Positions 1 to 9,394 are shown, numbered from the stretch's first letter. The stretch: DNA of 64,000 nucleotides from Mesoflavibacter sp. (GCA_017792345.1 CP051228.1:2108001-2172000), one strand, 5' to 3'. Made by a program: numbers and translations. Notes: a model not told the origin generated them from the sequence alone.

Positions 1-77
1 GCGATGCTTGATACTTTTTCGAAAGTTGCGATTCGGCGTATATGACGCCGTCGGGGAGTGCGCGGGGGACTGGAGTG

Positions 78-1601
78 ATGGACTTTCGTTTCGTTCAAAG
101 GGCGATTGCCGGAACGGCAGGGGCGGCGCTGGGCGCGTTCTTGCTGATTCAGGGCGGGATCGCGCAGCAGGTCTCTCCCGAACAGGAAGCCGAAAAGGCG
201 GACACGCGCCGCTCCGATATCGAAGCGTCGATCCGCGCGGCGAATGAGGCCAGCGATGCGCTGGCGAATCCGGACTGCCCGCCGGTCTCCTATGCCGATG
301 TTCTGTCCGATCCGGACAACGTCACCCTGAACATCTGTTATGCGCGCGTTCAGTTGGAGCGTGGCGAAGTCCGCGGGGCCGCAGCGACCCTGGAACGTAT
401 TCTTCTGATCGCACCGGACGCGCTCGAAGTGCGGTACTACTACGCGCTCGCCCTGTTCCGGCTGGACAGCATCGACGAGGCTGAGCGCGAGTTCCAGGCG
501 GTGGCGGCTGTCGAGAACCTGCCGCCGAAGGTGCGTAAGGAGGTCAGCAACTATCTGGCGGAAATCGAACGCCGTCGCCAGCGCACGAAGCATTCCGTTC
601 TGGTCGGTCTCGGAACCTATTACGATACCAACCGCAACTCCGCGCCGGCCTCGGGCGAACTGGAAGCGGCCGGCGTCCGCGCGGCGATCACCAATACGGA
701 AGACCGCGAGAAAGGCATGTTGGGGATTCTGACGATCCTCAGCTACGATTTCACGCATGATCCCGGTTTTCAGAATCAGCACGAAATTTTCGGCGGGGTC
801 GATCTGTACGCCGACACGCTGACGGAGCAAAGCCGCCTCGACGTTCACGCCGCGACCTTCGATGTCGGAATGCGACTGCGCTATCCGAGCTTCACCTTCT
901 CGCCGCGCGCCTTCGTTCGCACGATGCGCTTGGACTGGGCGAAGTTCTATCAGTCGGAAGGCTTGGAACTGCGCATCGATCACAAGCACAAACTGACCGG
1001 GCTGGAAGATTTGCCGCGCCTGGATACGTTCGCGTCCTTCACGATCCAGGACGAGGACTATCACAACACGCCGAATTTCGGGACGCTGACGCTGCGGTCG
1101 GGCAATAAGTATACGACGCTGGCCGGCGCCGGGATGCGGATCGATCCCGATCATTACGTCCGGTTGGTTGGCACCGCCGAGTTCAAATCCGGCGCGCCGG
1201 ATCAAACCAATGGCGGTGCGCGCATCTACTCCTACAAGGACTATCGCGCCGAGGCGAGCCACACCTGGCTTCTGGGTGGCGAGCATTACCTGCTGAGCAG
1301 CCTGATGATGGGCGTCCGCCAGTACAAGGCGTCGGATGCGCTGGTTGTCGGTGCAACGGGTGAGAAGCGAATCGAACAGCCGTTCCGCGTTCGAATGACA
1401 TATGGCATGCCCCTGGTCGATCTGATCGGCGACGACTACCTGCAGCAATCGGTCAACATCAATGACTCGATCCAGGAGTTCCTGAACGAGACAGACCTCT
1501 CGTTCTCGGGTGAATACAATTATGTCCGGTCCAACATTACCAACTTCCAGTATGACAGCGCGCGCGTGTCGTTCATGCTGACACGTAAGCTGGATTTCTA
1601 A
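78..1601 (+). CDS. TPR-containing outer-membrane beta-barrel protein (Slam/DUF560-like)
   Basis: The 507-residue product starts at ATG 78; an upstream in-frame start at 42 would put charged and polar residues ahead of the signal peptide. A signal peptide covers about residues 1-29 (ending GGIA-QQ). A helical TPR-like segment follows at about 85-170 (YARVQLERGE, then YYYALALFRLDSIDEAE). From about 180 to the end the sequence alternates aromatic and polar residues, as in beta-strands, and it stops on LDF, a typical terminal Phe of outer-membrane barrels. An N-terminal TPR plus a C-terminal barrel is the layout of surface lipoprotein assembly modifiers (Slam, DUF560), which move client proteins to the cell surface. 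The next gene, 34 bases on, encodes a secreted FecR-domain protein that could be the client. The barrel is certain in outline; the Slam assignment is an inference from architecture. Confidence 0.7.
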   Translation: MDFRFVQRAIAGTAGAALGAFLLIQGGIAQQVSPEQEAEKADTRRSDIEASIRAANEASDALANPDCPPVSYADVLSDPDNVTLNICYARVQLERGEVRGAAATLERILLIAPDALEVRYYYALALFRLDSIDEAEREFQAVAAVENLPPKVRKEVSNYLAEIERRRQRTKHSVLVGLGTYYDTNRNSAPASGELEAAGVRAAITNTEDREKGMLGILTILSYDFTHDPGFQNQHEIFGGVDLYADTLTEQSRLDVHAATFDVGMRLRYPSFTFSPRAFVRTMRLDWAKFYQSEGLELRIDHKHKLTGLEDLPRLDTFASFTIQDEDYHNTPNFGTLTLRSGNKYTTLAGAGMRIDPDHYVRLVGTAEFKSGAPDQTNGGARIYSYKDYRAEASHTWLLGGEHYLLSSLMMGVRQYKASDALVVGATGEKRIEQPFRVRMTYGMPLVDLIGDDYLQQSVNINDSIQEFLNETDLSFSGEYNYVRSNITNFQYDSARVSFMLTRKLDF

Positions 1602-1635
1602 CCGGCAGGCGCCGGCTGCCGGCGGGGAGGACAAG

Positions 1636-2895
1636 ATGAACCGTATTGCCACAACCCTGATGACCGCACTGGCGGCCACCACGCTTTGGACCGCACCGTC
1701 CTTGGCCCAGGACGCGACGCAGGCCGGGGTTTCGGCGGCAGTGCGCGGCGAGGTTGCCCTGGCGCGCGCCAATGCGGTCGGCCGCCAGATCGTCAGCGCG
1801 GAACCGATCTTCCTGCAGGATCAGATTACGTCGGGCGCGGATTCGGGCATGCAGATCCTGCTGCTGGACGAAACCGTCTTCACGATCGGCCCGGAAAGCG
1901 AAATGACCATCGACGAGTTCGTCTACGACCCGGCAACGCGGCAGGGTTCCCTGGCCGCGTCCATGGGGAAAGGCGTGATGCGGTTCGTCACGGGCAATAT
2001 CTCTGCCGGAACGCCGGAGAACATGACGATCAAACTGCCGGTCGGCACGATCGGTATTCGTGGAACGATCGGCGTCGTGTCGGTGCTGTCGCCGGATCAG
2101 GCGCAGCAGCAGTTTCCGCAGCAGACATCGACACTCAACCCGTCGCCGGGTCAACCGGTTGTCTTCGCGGCCCTCGCCGGCCCGGGGCCGCTGACCCAAA
2201 CGAATGCGAATACAGGCTCCTTCAATTTCAGTTCTCCGAACGGCAGTGTCGATCTGAACCGACCGGGCGGTGCCGTCCTGGCGTCGCCGGGCCAACCGCC
2301 TGTGTTCTTCATCGCCCCGCCGGGTGCCATTCAGCAGGTTTCCGCACCGCTTCGTGGCCGCGGCCAGCAACAACAGTCGGACTCCGAACAACAACAGCAG
2401 CAGCAGGCCGAGGGCGCTCAATCTGAACAGATGGGTAACGCCAATGAGAATTCGGGGGCAAGCAGCGATCCCATTCTGCAGGCGTTGAACGATCCGGGTG
2501 AGACGCAGGCACCGCTTCCGGTTCCGGAAAGCCCCGCGGGCGATTCGACGACCTTCAACGATCTTGTTGGCATTTTCGGCAGCACCGGGTCGGCATCCGC
2601 GAGTGTTCCGTTAAGCGGCATGGCTTCCGCGCCAAATGCGTCCGCGTCCGTTTCGATTAGCTTCAGTGCCAGGCATATGAGCCTGAGCGGCAGCAACATG
2701 CCGGGTGGTTCGTTCAACACGATCTCCGGCATGGAAGCTCAACTGAGCGATACTTCGACCGGCGCAAACTTCTCGGACAGCCAACTGAACTGCAACAATT
2801 GTAGTGGGACGGTTAAGTTCACCGGCGGGACCGGATTGAACGTCACCGTGACGGAAGGGGGCGAGACCGGGTCGGGAAGCGGCAACCTTCACTAA
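1636..2895 (+). CDS. Secreted FecR-domain protein with Q-rich linker
   Basis: The product has 419 residues and a good ribosome-binding site (GGGAGGAC). A signal peptide spans about 1-25 (ending PSLAQ). A FecR domain lies at about 55-160, with the family pattern of DETVFTIGPESEMTIDEF followed by LPVGTIGIRGTIG. A Gln/Ser-rich linker follows at about 240-265. The last 120 residues are Ser/Gly/Asn-rich with alternating hydrophobic positions and a CNNC pair, possibly a small beta-barrel. There is no transmembrane helix, so this is not a classical anti-sigma FecR; stand-alone secreted FecR proteins are of unknown function. Its position between a TPR/barrel protein and a CHASE2 cyclase suggests a surface or periplasmic role, perhaps as a ligand or structural component. 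Confidence 0.8.
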   Translation: MNRIATTLMTALAATTLWTAPSLAQDATQAGVSAAVRGEVALARANAVGRQIVSAEPIFLQDQITSGADSGMQILLLDETVFTIGPESEMTIDEFVYDPATRQGSLAASMGKGVMRFVTGNISAGTPENMTIKLPVGTIGIRGTIGVVSVLSPDQAQQQFPQQTSTLNPSPGQPVVFAALAGPGPLTQTNANTGSFNFSSPNGSVDLNRPGGAVLASPGQPPVFFIAPPGAIQQVSAPLRGRGQQQQSDSEQQQQQQAEGAQSEQMGNANENSGASSDPILQALNDPGETQAPLPVPESPAGDSTTFNDLVGIFGSTGSASASVPLSGMASAPNASASVSISFSARHMSLSGSNMPGGSFNTISGMEAQLSDTSTGANFSDSQLNCNNCSGTVKFTGGTGLNVTVTEGGETGSGSGNLH

Positions 2896-2943
2896 GGTTT
2901 CGCAACAGCGCCCGACCGAAATCGATCGCCGCATCGCGCCTGC

Positions 2944-5226
2944 ATGAGACAGATCGAAAAATTTCTGCCGATCTGGGCGCCGCTGCTGATCCTTGTAGCG
3001 GCGCTTTACGTTCGCACCTCTCAGCCGTCTTGGCTGGAGCAACTGCAATTCTTCGTTTTCGACACGATGATGCGCGAGGCGCCCCGCGACTATGTGCCGG
3101 ATGCGGACATTCCGGTGCGCATCGTCGATATTGACGAGGAAAGCCTGGCGGCCCTGGGCCAATGGCCGTGGTCCCGGATCAAGATCGCCCAGATGATCGT
3201 CAATCTGCGCCAGGCGGGGGCTGCCGTCATTGCCTTCGACATCGTCTTCGCCGAGGCCGACCGTCTGTCACCGCCGAACGCGGCCGACGAATGGAGCGTC
3301 CTGGCCGGGGCCGACGAATTGATCGCCCAGGTCAAGCAATTGCCTGATTTCGATGCCGCCTTCGCGCAGTATCTGCAGGCCTATAACCCCGTCGTCCTGG
3401 GCTTCGTGCTCAGCCAGGACGGCCGGTTGCCGCATGTGCCCAAATTCGGTGGGACCTTCGCGACCAAGGGGCTCAGCGCGTCGGATGCGCGAACGAAAAT
3501 TCAACCGCTCTACAACGGTGCCATTACAAACCTGCCGATTTTCGAAGCGGCCGCCTCCGGCAATGGGACATTCAGCCTTCGTCTGGAACAGGACGGGCTG
3601 GTGCGGCGGATCCCGACCGTATTCCAGCTCGACAAGGGTGATGGCGGGGAAACCAACCTCTACCCCTCTCTGGTCGTGGAGGCCTTCCGTACGGTTCAGG
3701 GCGTCGAGACGATGATCGTCTATGCCAGTGGCACCGCCCACGGCGCTTCCGGTCTGGAATCCGGCGATCAAAGCGGGATCGCCGCCATTCAGATCGGGGC
3801 GAAGACCGTCCCGACGGACCGGTTCGGGCGTCTATGGCTGCATTCGACCGGGCACCGGCCGGAACGCTATCTGTCCGCCAAGGACGTTCTGACCGGCGAA
3901 TTCGACCCGGCCATGGTGGCCGGTGGGATCGTCCTAGTCGGCACCAGCGCGGCCGGCCTGTTCGATCTTCGGTCGACGGCGCTTCAGTCGCAGTATCCGG
4001 GGGTGGAGATCCATGCCGAGATCGCCGAACAGATCATCGCGGATCACTACCTCCAAAGGCCCGCTGTCGCCCTGTTCTACGAACTCGCCTTCATTCTGGG
4101 GCTCGGCATCCTTCTGATCGCGGCGATGCCCCGCCTGGGCGCGCTGAAATCCGCTATCCTCGGGGCGGTCTGCGTTGCCGGGGCCTTCTACTTCTCCTGG
4201 TTCCGTTTCACCGAGGATTTGCAGCTCTTCGACCCGGTCTTTCCCAGCCTGTCGTCCCTGGCGATCTATTTGACCGGAACCATCATCCTCTTCACCCGCG
4301 AGGAGGCGCAGCGCCGCCAAATCCGCGGCGCCTTTGCCCAGTATCTTTCCCCGGCGCTGGTCGAGCAATTGGCCGATCAGCCGGAAAGACTGACCCTGGG
4401 GGGCGAAACGAAGACCCTGACCTTCCTGTTCTGCGACGTGCGCGGGTTCACCACGATTTCAGAGAGTTTCAAGGGTAACCCGCAGGGGCTGACCGTTCTG
4501 ATCAACCGGTTCCTGACCCCGCTGACCAACTGCATCCTGGAACGCCAAGGGACGATCGACAAATATATGGGCGATTGCATCATGGCCTTCTGGAATGCGC
4601 CGCTGGACGTCGCGCGGCATCCGAATATCGCCTGCGATTCGGCGCTGGCCATGTTCGAGGCGCTGCATGTCCTGAATGAGGCCCGGCGCGGCGAGGCGGA
4701 GGCGGAAGGGGTGCCCTTCCTGCCGCTGAATATCGGGATCGGCCTGAATACCGGCGAATGCGTCGTCGGCAATATGGGATCGGAACAACGGTTCGACTAT
4801 TCGGTCCTGGGCGACGCGGTCAATCTGGCGTCCCGGCTGGAAGGCCAGTCGAAGGGCTACGGCGTCGGCATCGTCATCGGCGGCGACACGCAGGCCGAGG
4901 CGGAGGCGGATTTCGCCACGCTGGAACTCGACCGTATCGCCGTGAAGGGCAAGGCGGAGGCGGTGACAATCTTCACCCTGCTGGGACGCAAGGATATGCG
5001 TCAGAGCCAGGAATTCGTGGACCATGCACACTCCCACGGCGCGCTGCTGGCCGCCTATCGCAGTCAGGATTGGGCCGGTGCCGAGGCGATTTTGACGGGA
5101 TTGCGCGGCGGGCTGGGTGGCGCGATGGACGGATACTACGCCATGCTCGCCTCCCGAATCTCGGAGTACCGCGACAATCCGCCGCCCACCGATTGGGACG
5201 GCGTCTATGTGGCGACTAGCAAATAA
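2944..5226 (+). CDS. CHASE2-domain adenylate/guanylate cyclase
   Basis: This is a 760-residue class III nucleotide cyclase. An N-terminal membrane helix (about 8-25) is followed by a periplasmic CHASE2 sensor domain (about 30-360, containing VRIVDIDEESLAALGQWPW). Three membrane helices sit at about 375-455. The cytoplasmic cyclase domain is at about 480-660. Visible catalytic motifs are FLFCDVRGFTT (metal-binding Asp), DKYMGDCIMAFW (second Asp) and VLGDAVNLASRLE. The domain should make cAMP or cGMP in response to something sensed outside the inner membrane; the substrate base cannot be settled here. It lies 48 bases after the FecR gene on the same strand, so a common transcript is likely. FecR and CHASE2 genes recur as neighbours in many bacteria, which points to a shared pathway. 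Confidence 0.9.
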   Translation: MRQIEKFLPIWAPLLILVAALYVRTSQPSWLEQLQFFVFDTMMREAPRDYVPDADIPVRIVDIDEESLAALGQWPWSRIKIAQMIVNLRQAGAAVIAFDIVFAEADRLSPPNAADEWSVLAGADELIAQVKQLPDFDAAFAQYLQAYNPVVLGFVLSQDGRLPHVPKFGGTFATKGLSASDARTKIQPLYNGAITNLPIFEAAASGNGTFSLRLEQDGLVRRIPTVFQLDKGDGGETNLYPSLVVEAFRTVQGVETMIVYASGTAHGASGLESGDQSGIAAIQIGAKTVPTDRFGRLWLHSTGHRPERYLSAKDVLTGEFDPAMVAGGIVLVGTSAAGLFDLRSTALQSQYPGVEIHAEIAEQIIADHYLQRPAVALFYELAFILGLGILLIAAMPRLGALKSAILGAVCVAGAFYFSWFRFTEDLQLFDPVFPSLSSLAIYLTGTIILFTREEAQRRQIRGAFAQYLSPALVEQLADQPERLTLGGETKTLTFLFCDVRGFTTISESFKGNPQGLTVLINRFLTPLTNCILERQGTIDKYMGDCIMAFWNAPLDVARHPNIACDSALAMFEALHVLNEARRGEAEAEGVPFLPLNIGIGLNTGECVVGNMGSEQRFDYSVLGDAVNLASRLEGQSKGYGVGIVIGGDTQAEAEADFATLELDRIAVKGKAEAVTIFTLLGRKDMRQSQEFVDHAHSHGALLAAYRSQDWAGAEAILTGLRGGLGGAMDGYYAMLASRISEYRDNPPPTDWDGVYVATSK

Positions 5227-5387
5227 GCCCCATTGGGCGGCAATCCTTGGCCCTCCGTCGGAGAGCGGACGTTGCCGGTCCGGAAGGTTCACGGCAATGT
5301 CGACGCTTCCGTAAGGGCGTGAAACACTCTAAAGTGAAGCGTTAACACTTTCCGGCGCGCGGATCGGGTATCCGGGCGCCGCGCGGC

Positions 5388-7211
5388 ATGGGTAGTATTC
5401 TGGTTCCAATGGAGACAGGCCTAGATCAAGGATCCGACGAGATCCAAGACGACGACGACAGCGAACGGCGGGAAACTCCGTTCGGGCGGCGGGCTGGTGA
5501 GCGCATGATTCACCGGCTGGTCGAGCTGGGAATCGCGCTGTCCTCCGAACGCAATCACGACCGCCTGATGGAGATGATCCTCCTTGAGGCGAAGACGATC
5601 TATAATGCCGATGGCGGGACGCTGTATCTGGTGACCGAGGACGAGACCGGTCTGTCCTTCCAGATCATGCGGAACGATACGCTGAACATCGCGATGGGCG
5701 GCACGACTGGGAAGAAAATCCCGTTCCCGCCCGTGCCGCTATACCGCGACGACCAGTCCAAGAATATGAACAATGTCGCGTCGGCCGTGTATCACCAGGC
5801 CATGGCGAGCAATATTCCGGACGCCTATGAGGCGGAGGAGTTCGACTTCTCCGGTACGAAGAAGTTCGACGAAACCACGGGCTACCGCTCGAAATCCTTC
5901 CTGACCGTTCCAATGATCAATACGGAACGCGAGGTCATCGGCGTCCTGCAATTGATCAACGCGCGGTCCCTGCGCGGCGACACGATCGCGTTCGATGCCT
6001 CCATGCAGCCGATGATCGAGGCGCTGACCAGCCAGGCGGCGGTGGCCCTCGAGAACCAGTTGCTGATCCAGCAGCAGCGCATGCTGTGGAACTCGTTGAT
6101 CGAGATGATCGCCGCGTCGATTGACGACAAGTCGCCCTATACCGGCGGCCATTGCCAGCGCGTGCCGGAAATCACCAAGCTTCTGGCCAAGGCCGCCTGC
6201 GAAAACGAGGAAGGCATTTTCGCGGGCTTCGACCTAAATGAAGATCAGTGGTACGAGCTGCATGTGGCGGCGTGGCTGCACGATTGCGGCAAGGTGACCA
6301 CACCGGAATATGTCGTCGACAAGGCCTCCAAGCTGGAGACGATCTATAACCGGATCCACGAGATCCGCACCCGGTTCGAGGTGCTGCGCCGCGACGCGGA
6401 AATCGCCTGCCTGAAACGCAAGCTGGCCGGAGAGGACGCGGATACCTGCGACCGGGATTTCGAGTTCGAATGCGCGCGCCTGAACGAGGAATACGCCTTC
6501 GTCGCAACCGCCAATGTCGGCGGCGAATTCATGGATGACGAAGACATCGAGCGCCTGCATCAGATCGGCGCGCAAACCTGGACCCGCCATTTCCATAAGG
6601 ATCTGGGTCTAAGCCCGCCCGAGGCCATGCGGGTCCAGAAGGAGCCGCCTCCCCCGCCGCCCGCCGAGGAGCCGCTGCTGGGCGACCTGCCGGAACACAA
6701 GGTCGGAAATTACAATGCGGGTGAGCTGTACAACCTTTCCATCCGGCGCGGCACGCTGACCGCCGAGGAGCGGGAGAAGATCAACGACCATATCGTCGTG
6801 ACCATCAAGATGCTGGAACAGCTCCCCTTCCCGAAGAAGATGAAGCGCGTTCCGGAATATGCCGGCGGCCACCACGAGAAAATGGACGGCACCGGCTATC
6901 CGCGTGGCCTGAAGAAGTCGGACATGTCGATCCCGGCGCGGATCATGGCGATCGCCGATATCTTCGAAGCGCTGACCGCCGCCGACCGGCCGTACAAGAA
7001 GGCGAAGACGATCAGCGAATCGCTGAAGATCATGAAGTTCATGTGTCAGGATCAGCATATCGATCCGGACCTGTTCGATCTGTTCCTGCGCACTGGTGTC
7101 TGGAAGCAATATGCCGAGGAATTCCTGGATCCCTCGCAGATCGACCCGGTGAATATCGAGGATTACTTGCCGGCCGAAAACCTGCTGACGGCCCGGAAAG
7201 CGGCCGAGTAG
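5388..7211 (+). CDS. GAF / HD-GYP domain phosphodiesterase
   Basis: The 607-residue protein has a GAF sensor domain (about 45-225) and a C-terminal HD-GYP domain. The HD pair is in AAWLHDCGKV, and the signature HHEKMDGTGYPRGL is intact, as is AIADIFEALTAADRPY. This family hydrolyses cyclic-di-GMP (some members cGAMP). About 170 residues separate the HD and GYP signatures, including a proline run (EPPPPPPAEEP) near 423; this is longer than in a minimal HD-GYP and looks like an inserted segment. Two Met starts (5388 and 5409) are possible and neither has a clear ribosome-binding site. It follows the CHASE2 cyclase by 161 bases and probably has its own promoter. No membrane helix is seen, so it should be cytoplasmic. 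Confidence 0.9.
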   Translation: MGSILVPMETGLDQGSDEIQDDDDSERRETPFGRRAGERMIHRLVELGIALSSERNHDRLMEMILLEAKTIYNADGGTLYLVTEDETGLSFQIMRNDTLNIAMGGTTGKKIPFPPVPLYRDDQSKNMNNVASAVYHQAMASNIPDAYEAEEFDFSGTKKFDETTGYRSKSFLTVPMINTEREVIGVLQLINARSLRGDTIAFDASMQPMIEALTSQAAVALENQLLIQQQRMLWNSLIEMIAASIDDKSPYTGGHCQRVPEITKLLAKAACENEEGIFAGFDLNEDQWYELHVAAWLHDCGKVTTPEYVVDKASKLETIYNRIHEIRTRFEVLRRDAEIACLKRKLAGEDADTCDRDFEFECARLNEEYAFVATANVGGEFMDDEDIERLHQIGAQTWTRHFHKDLGLSPPEAMRVQKEPPPPPPAEEPLLGDLPEHKVGNYNAGELYNLSIRRGTLTAEEREKINDHIVVTIKMLEQLPFPKKMKRVPEYAGGHHEKMDGTGYPRGLKKSDMSIPARIMAIADIFEALTAADRPYKKAKTISESLKIMKFMCQDQHIDPDLFDLFLRTGVWKQYAEEFLDPSQIDPVNIEDYLPAENLLTARKAAE

Positions 7212-7242
7212 GGGCCCGACGCACCCGCTCCCAACAAAGAGA

Positions 7243-7275
7243 AAGGGCCGCGACGGCATGTGCCGCGCGGCCCTT
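7243..7275 (-). terminator. Intrinsic terminator downstream of phoX
   Basis: A perfect 10-bp stem (AAGGGCCGCG with CGCGGCCCTT) encloses a 13-base loop. Read on the minus strand it is followed by TTTCTCTTTGTT, so it mainly ends the phoX transcript. It may also stop the HD-GYP transcript, though the T-tract in that direction is poor. Confidence 0.65.
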
Positions 7276-7299
7276 CCCATTTGCGCGTGATGTCGGGCG

Positions 7300-9255
7300 T
7301 CAGATGCCGATCTTGCCGCCGCCCTGGCGGGTGATCTGCACCACGGACGGGCGTGGGGGCATGCCGTCCTCGAAATCCGGCCAGCGGGTCGCCGGATCGT
7401 CGAAGGTCGAGTCCCGTTCGAAACCGGGATAGTTCTTCACGCCGTCCGATGCCGGGTGCTGGACCGCGACGAATAGGGTCTCGCCGTCGTTCGAGAAGAC
7501 CGGGCCGCACATTTCCGCGCCGATCGGGACGCGGAAGAACATTCGACCGGTACCGCGCAGCGGCCCGTCCGTTTCCAGTGCCCAGACGCCGTCCGCGGTG
7601 CCGGATTTCGCCCAGGCACTGCCCTGATCGGTACTGATCCAAAGGCGGCCGTCGGGGTCGATGGTGCAATTGTCCGGCGATGCGAACCAGCCATTGGCAC
7701 TGGTCGCCTCGTTCCATTGCGCGCCGATATCCGCCGCCGCCGGGTCGCCGCAGACGACCAGAAGCTCCCAGGACGCGCCATCCGCGCCGTGATCGCCATT
7801 CGCCGGGGTCAGTTCCACGATCTGGCCGAACGCGTTCTCCGCCCGGGGATTCGGCCCGTCGACCTGATCCGCCGTGCGTTTGGAATTATTCGTCAGCATG
7901 ACATAGACCTTGCCGGTTTTCGGATTGGCCTGAACATCTTCCGGCCGGTCCATCTTGGTCGCGCCCAGCAGGTCGGCGGCCTGGCGGGTCGAAATCAGAA
8001 CATCGCCCTGATCGCGGAACCCGTTGGCCTCCGTCAGCGGGCCCTCGCCATGCACCAGCGGCAGCCAATCCAGAGATCCGTCATCATTGAATCGCGCCAC
8101 GGACAGGACGCCTTCGTCCAGCAGATCGCGGTTGGCTTCGCGATTGCCGGCGTCGAACGCCCTGGCGGTGACGAAGCGGTACAGGTAGTCGAAGCGCTGG
8201 TCGTCGCCCATATAGACGACGACGCGGCCGTCGCCATTGACGATGGTCTCCGCCCCTTCATGCTTGAAGCGTCCGAGCGCGGTCCGCTTGACCGGTGCCG
8301 AGGCTGGGTCCAGCACATCGACCTCAACGACCCAGCCGAACCGGTTCGGTTCATTGGGCTCTTTCGTGATGTCGAACCGGTCGTCGAACTTGCCCCAGGC
8401 ATACCATTCGCCGGGTGCGCCATAGCGTTTCAGCGCCTCGGCCTCGGGATGCGCGTCCAGGCCGTCCTTGCCCCAGAAATAGCCGTTGAAATTCTCTTCG
8501 GCCATCAGATAGGTGCCCCAGGGCGTGACGCCGCCGGCGCAATTGTTGATCGTCCCCAGGACGGTCATGCCGTCCGGATCGGCGCCGGTCCTGACCCGGC
8601 CGTGCCCGGCGACGGGACCGGACAGGCGCATCGGCGTTTGGGCGGTGATCCGACGGTTCAGCTTGCCGTTCACATCGGCGGTCCATTTGCCGTCGCCGCC
8701 CCGGACGATTTCGACCACCGTTCCGCCATGGGCGGCCATTTCCACCGCGACCAGATCGGCCGTCATGCCCTGGAAATCCGCCTTGTCCTGACGTCCCAGA
8801 CCTGGGAACATCAGTTCCTCGTTGGTGTATTCGTGGTTCACGCACAGAACCGCGCGGTCTTCGGCCAAGGGAATGACGCCGATGAAATCGCAGTTATAGC
8901 CGAACTGGCGCGACTGGGCCTCGGCGCTCTGCGCCTGCGGGTCGAAGGCGGGTGAATCCGCGAACAGGGCATCCCCCCAACGCAGCAGGATGTCGGCGTC
9001 ATACCCCGGTGCGACGTGGTGGGTTTCGTCAACGCCATGCTCAATCTCATCGAACACGAAGGACGGTTTGGCGGATGCTTCCGCCAGGCGCAGCCGCGAC
9101 CCGATCGCCAGCGCCGTCCCTGCCATCAGCGCGCCCTTCAGGACGCCGCGCCGGGTGAAACGGCGGGCCTGGACCGCCGCGAAAGTCTCATTGCCGCTGT
9201 GGTTGCTGGGAATGTCGTCGGCGTTCTCAATCGCCTGTTCGCGGGTATTTTCCAT
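7300..9255 (-). CDS. phoX: PhoX-family alkaline phosphatase (DUF839), Tat-exported
   Basis: The product is 651 residues from the ATG at 9255, which has AGGAAA about 7 bases upstream; a longer reading to 9324 adds 23 residues without support. A twin-arginine signal (FTRRGVLKGALMAGTALA) sits at about 33-55, preceded by a long charged N-region, as is usual in PhoX. The body matches the DUF839 layout: AVLCVNHEYTNEE, WGTYLMAEENFNGYFWG, RPEDVQANPKTGKVYVMLTNN and GRLWISTDQG are recognisable family segments around the calcium and iron centre. PhoX releases phosphate from organic esters in the periplasm. The upstream region carries a PHO box, so induction by PhoB under phosphate limitation is expected. 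Confidence 0.9.
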   Translation of the reverse strand: MENTREQAIENADDIPSNHSGNETFAAVQARRFTRRGVLKGALMAGTALAIGSRLRLAEASAKPSFVFDEIEHGVDETHHVAPGYDADILLRWGDALFADSPAFDPQAQSAEAQSRQFGYNCDFIGVIPLAEDRAVLCVNHEYTNEELMFPGLGRQDKADFQGMTADLVAVEMAAHGGTVVEIVRGGDGKWTADVNGKLNRRITAQTPMRLSGPVAGHGRVRTGADPDGMTVLGTINNCAGGVTPWGTYLMAEENFNGYFWGKDGLDAHPEAEALKRYGAPGEWYAWGKFDDRFDITKEPNEPNRFGWVVEVDVLDPASAPVKRTALGRFKHEGAETIVNGDGRVVVYMGDDQRFDYLYRFVTARAFDAGNREANRDLLDEGVLSVARFNDDGSLDWLPLVHGEGPLTEANGFRDQGDVLISTRQAADLLGATKMDRPEDVQANPKTGKVYVMLTNNSKRTADQVDGPNPRAENAFGQIVELTPANGDHGADGASWELLVVCGDPAAADIGAQWNEATSANGWFASPDNCTIDPDGRLWISTDQGSAWAKSGTADGVWALETDGPLRGTGRMFFRVPIGAEMCGPVFSNDGETLFVAVQHPASDGVKNYPGFERDSTFDDPATRWPDFEDGMPPRPSVVQITRQGGGKIGI

Positions 9256-9338
9256 CTGGGTCGTTTCCTGCCTGTGGAAAGAGAGAAGTTTAAGGATCGC
9301 TGCATAATCGCCGCCGGTTGCCAACGCATGACCGCCGC

Positions 9339-9356
9339 AAGACAGATGCGTGACAG
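9339..9356 (-). promoter_or_regulatory. PHO box (PhoB binding site) for phoX
   Basis: On the minus strand the sequence reads CTGTCAC-GCAT-CTGTCTT: two 7-base repeats with a 4-base spacer. Each repeat matches 6 of 7 positions of the PHO box repeat CTGTCAT. It lies 84 bases upstream of the phoX start codon and points toward it. No convincing -10 element was found at the expected distance. Confidence 0.75.
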
Positions 9357-9365
9357 GGCGAAAAC

Positions 9366-9394
9366 TGATCCGAACCCCATTGCGCCGCGTATCG
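9366..9394 (+). promoter_or_regulatory. ECF-sigma-like promoter for the DUF6134 / FeS-photolyase operon
   Basis: TGATCC (9366-9371), a 16-base spacer, then CGTATCG (9388-9394). The same pair occurs at 19749-19777 with identical spacing, and in a near-identical form at 19686-19715. The predicted transcript start is near 9400, 29 bases before the ATG at 9429. A TGATC-type -35 recalls the RpoE-ChrR (ECF11) promoters of Rhodobacter; that comparison is from memory. The motif sits 10 bases from the PHO box of the divergent phoX gene. Confidence 0.6.
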
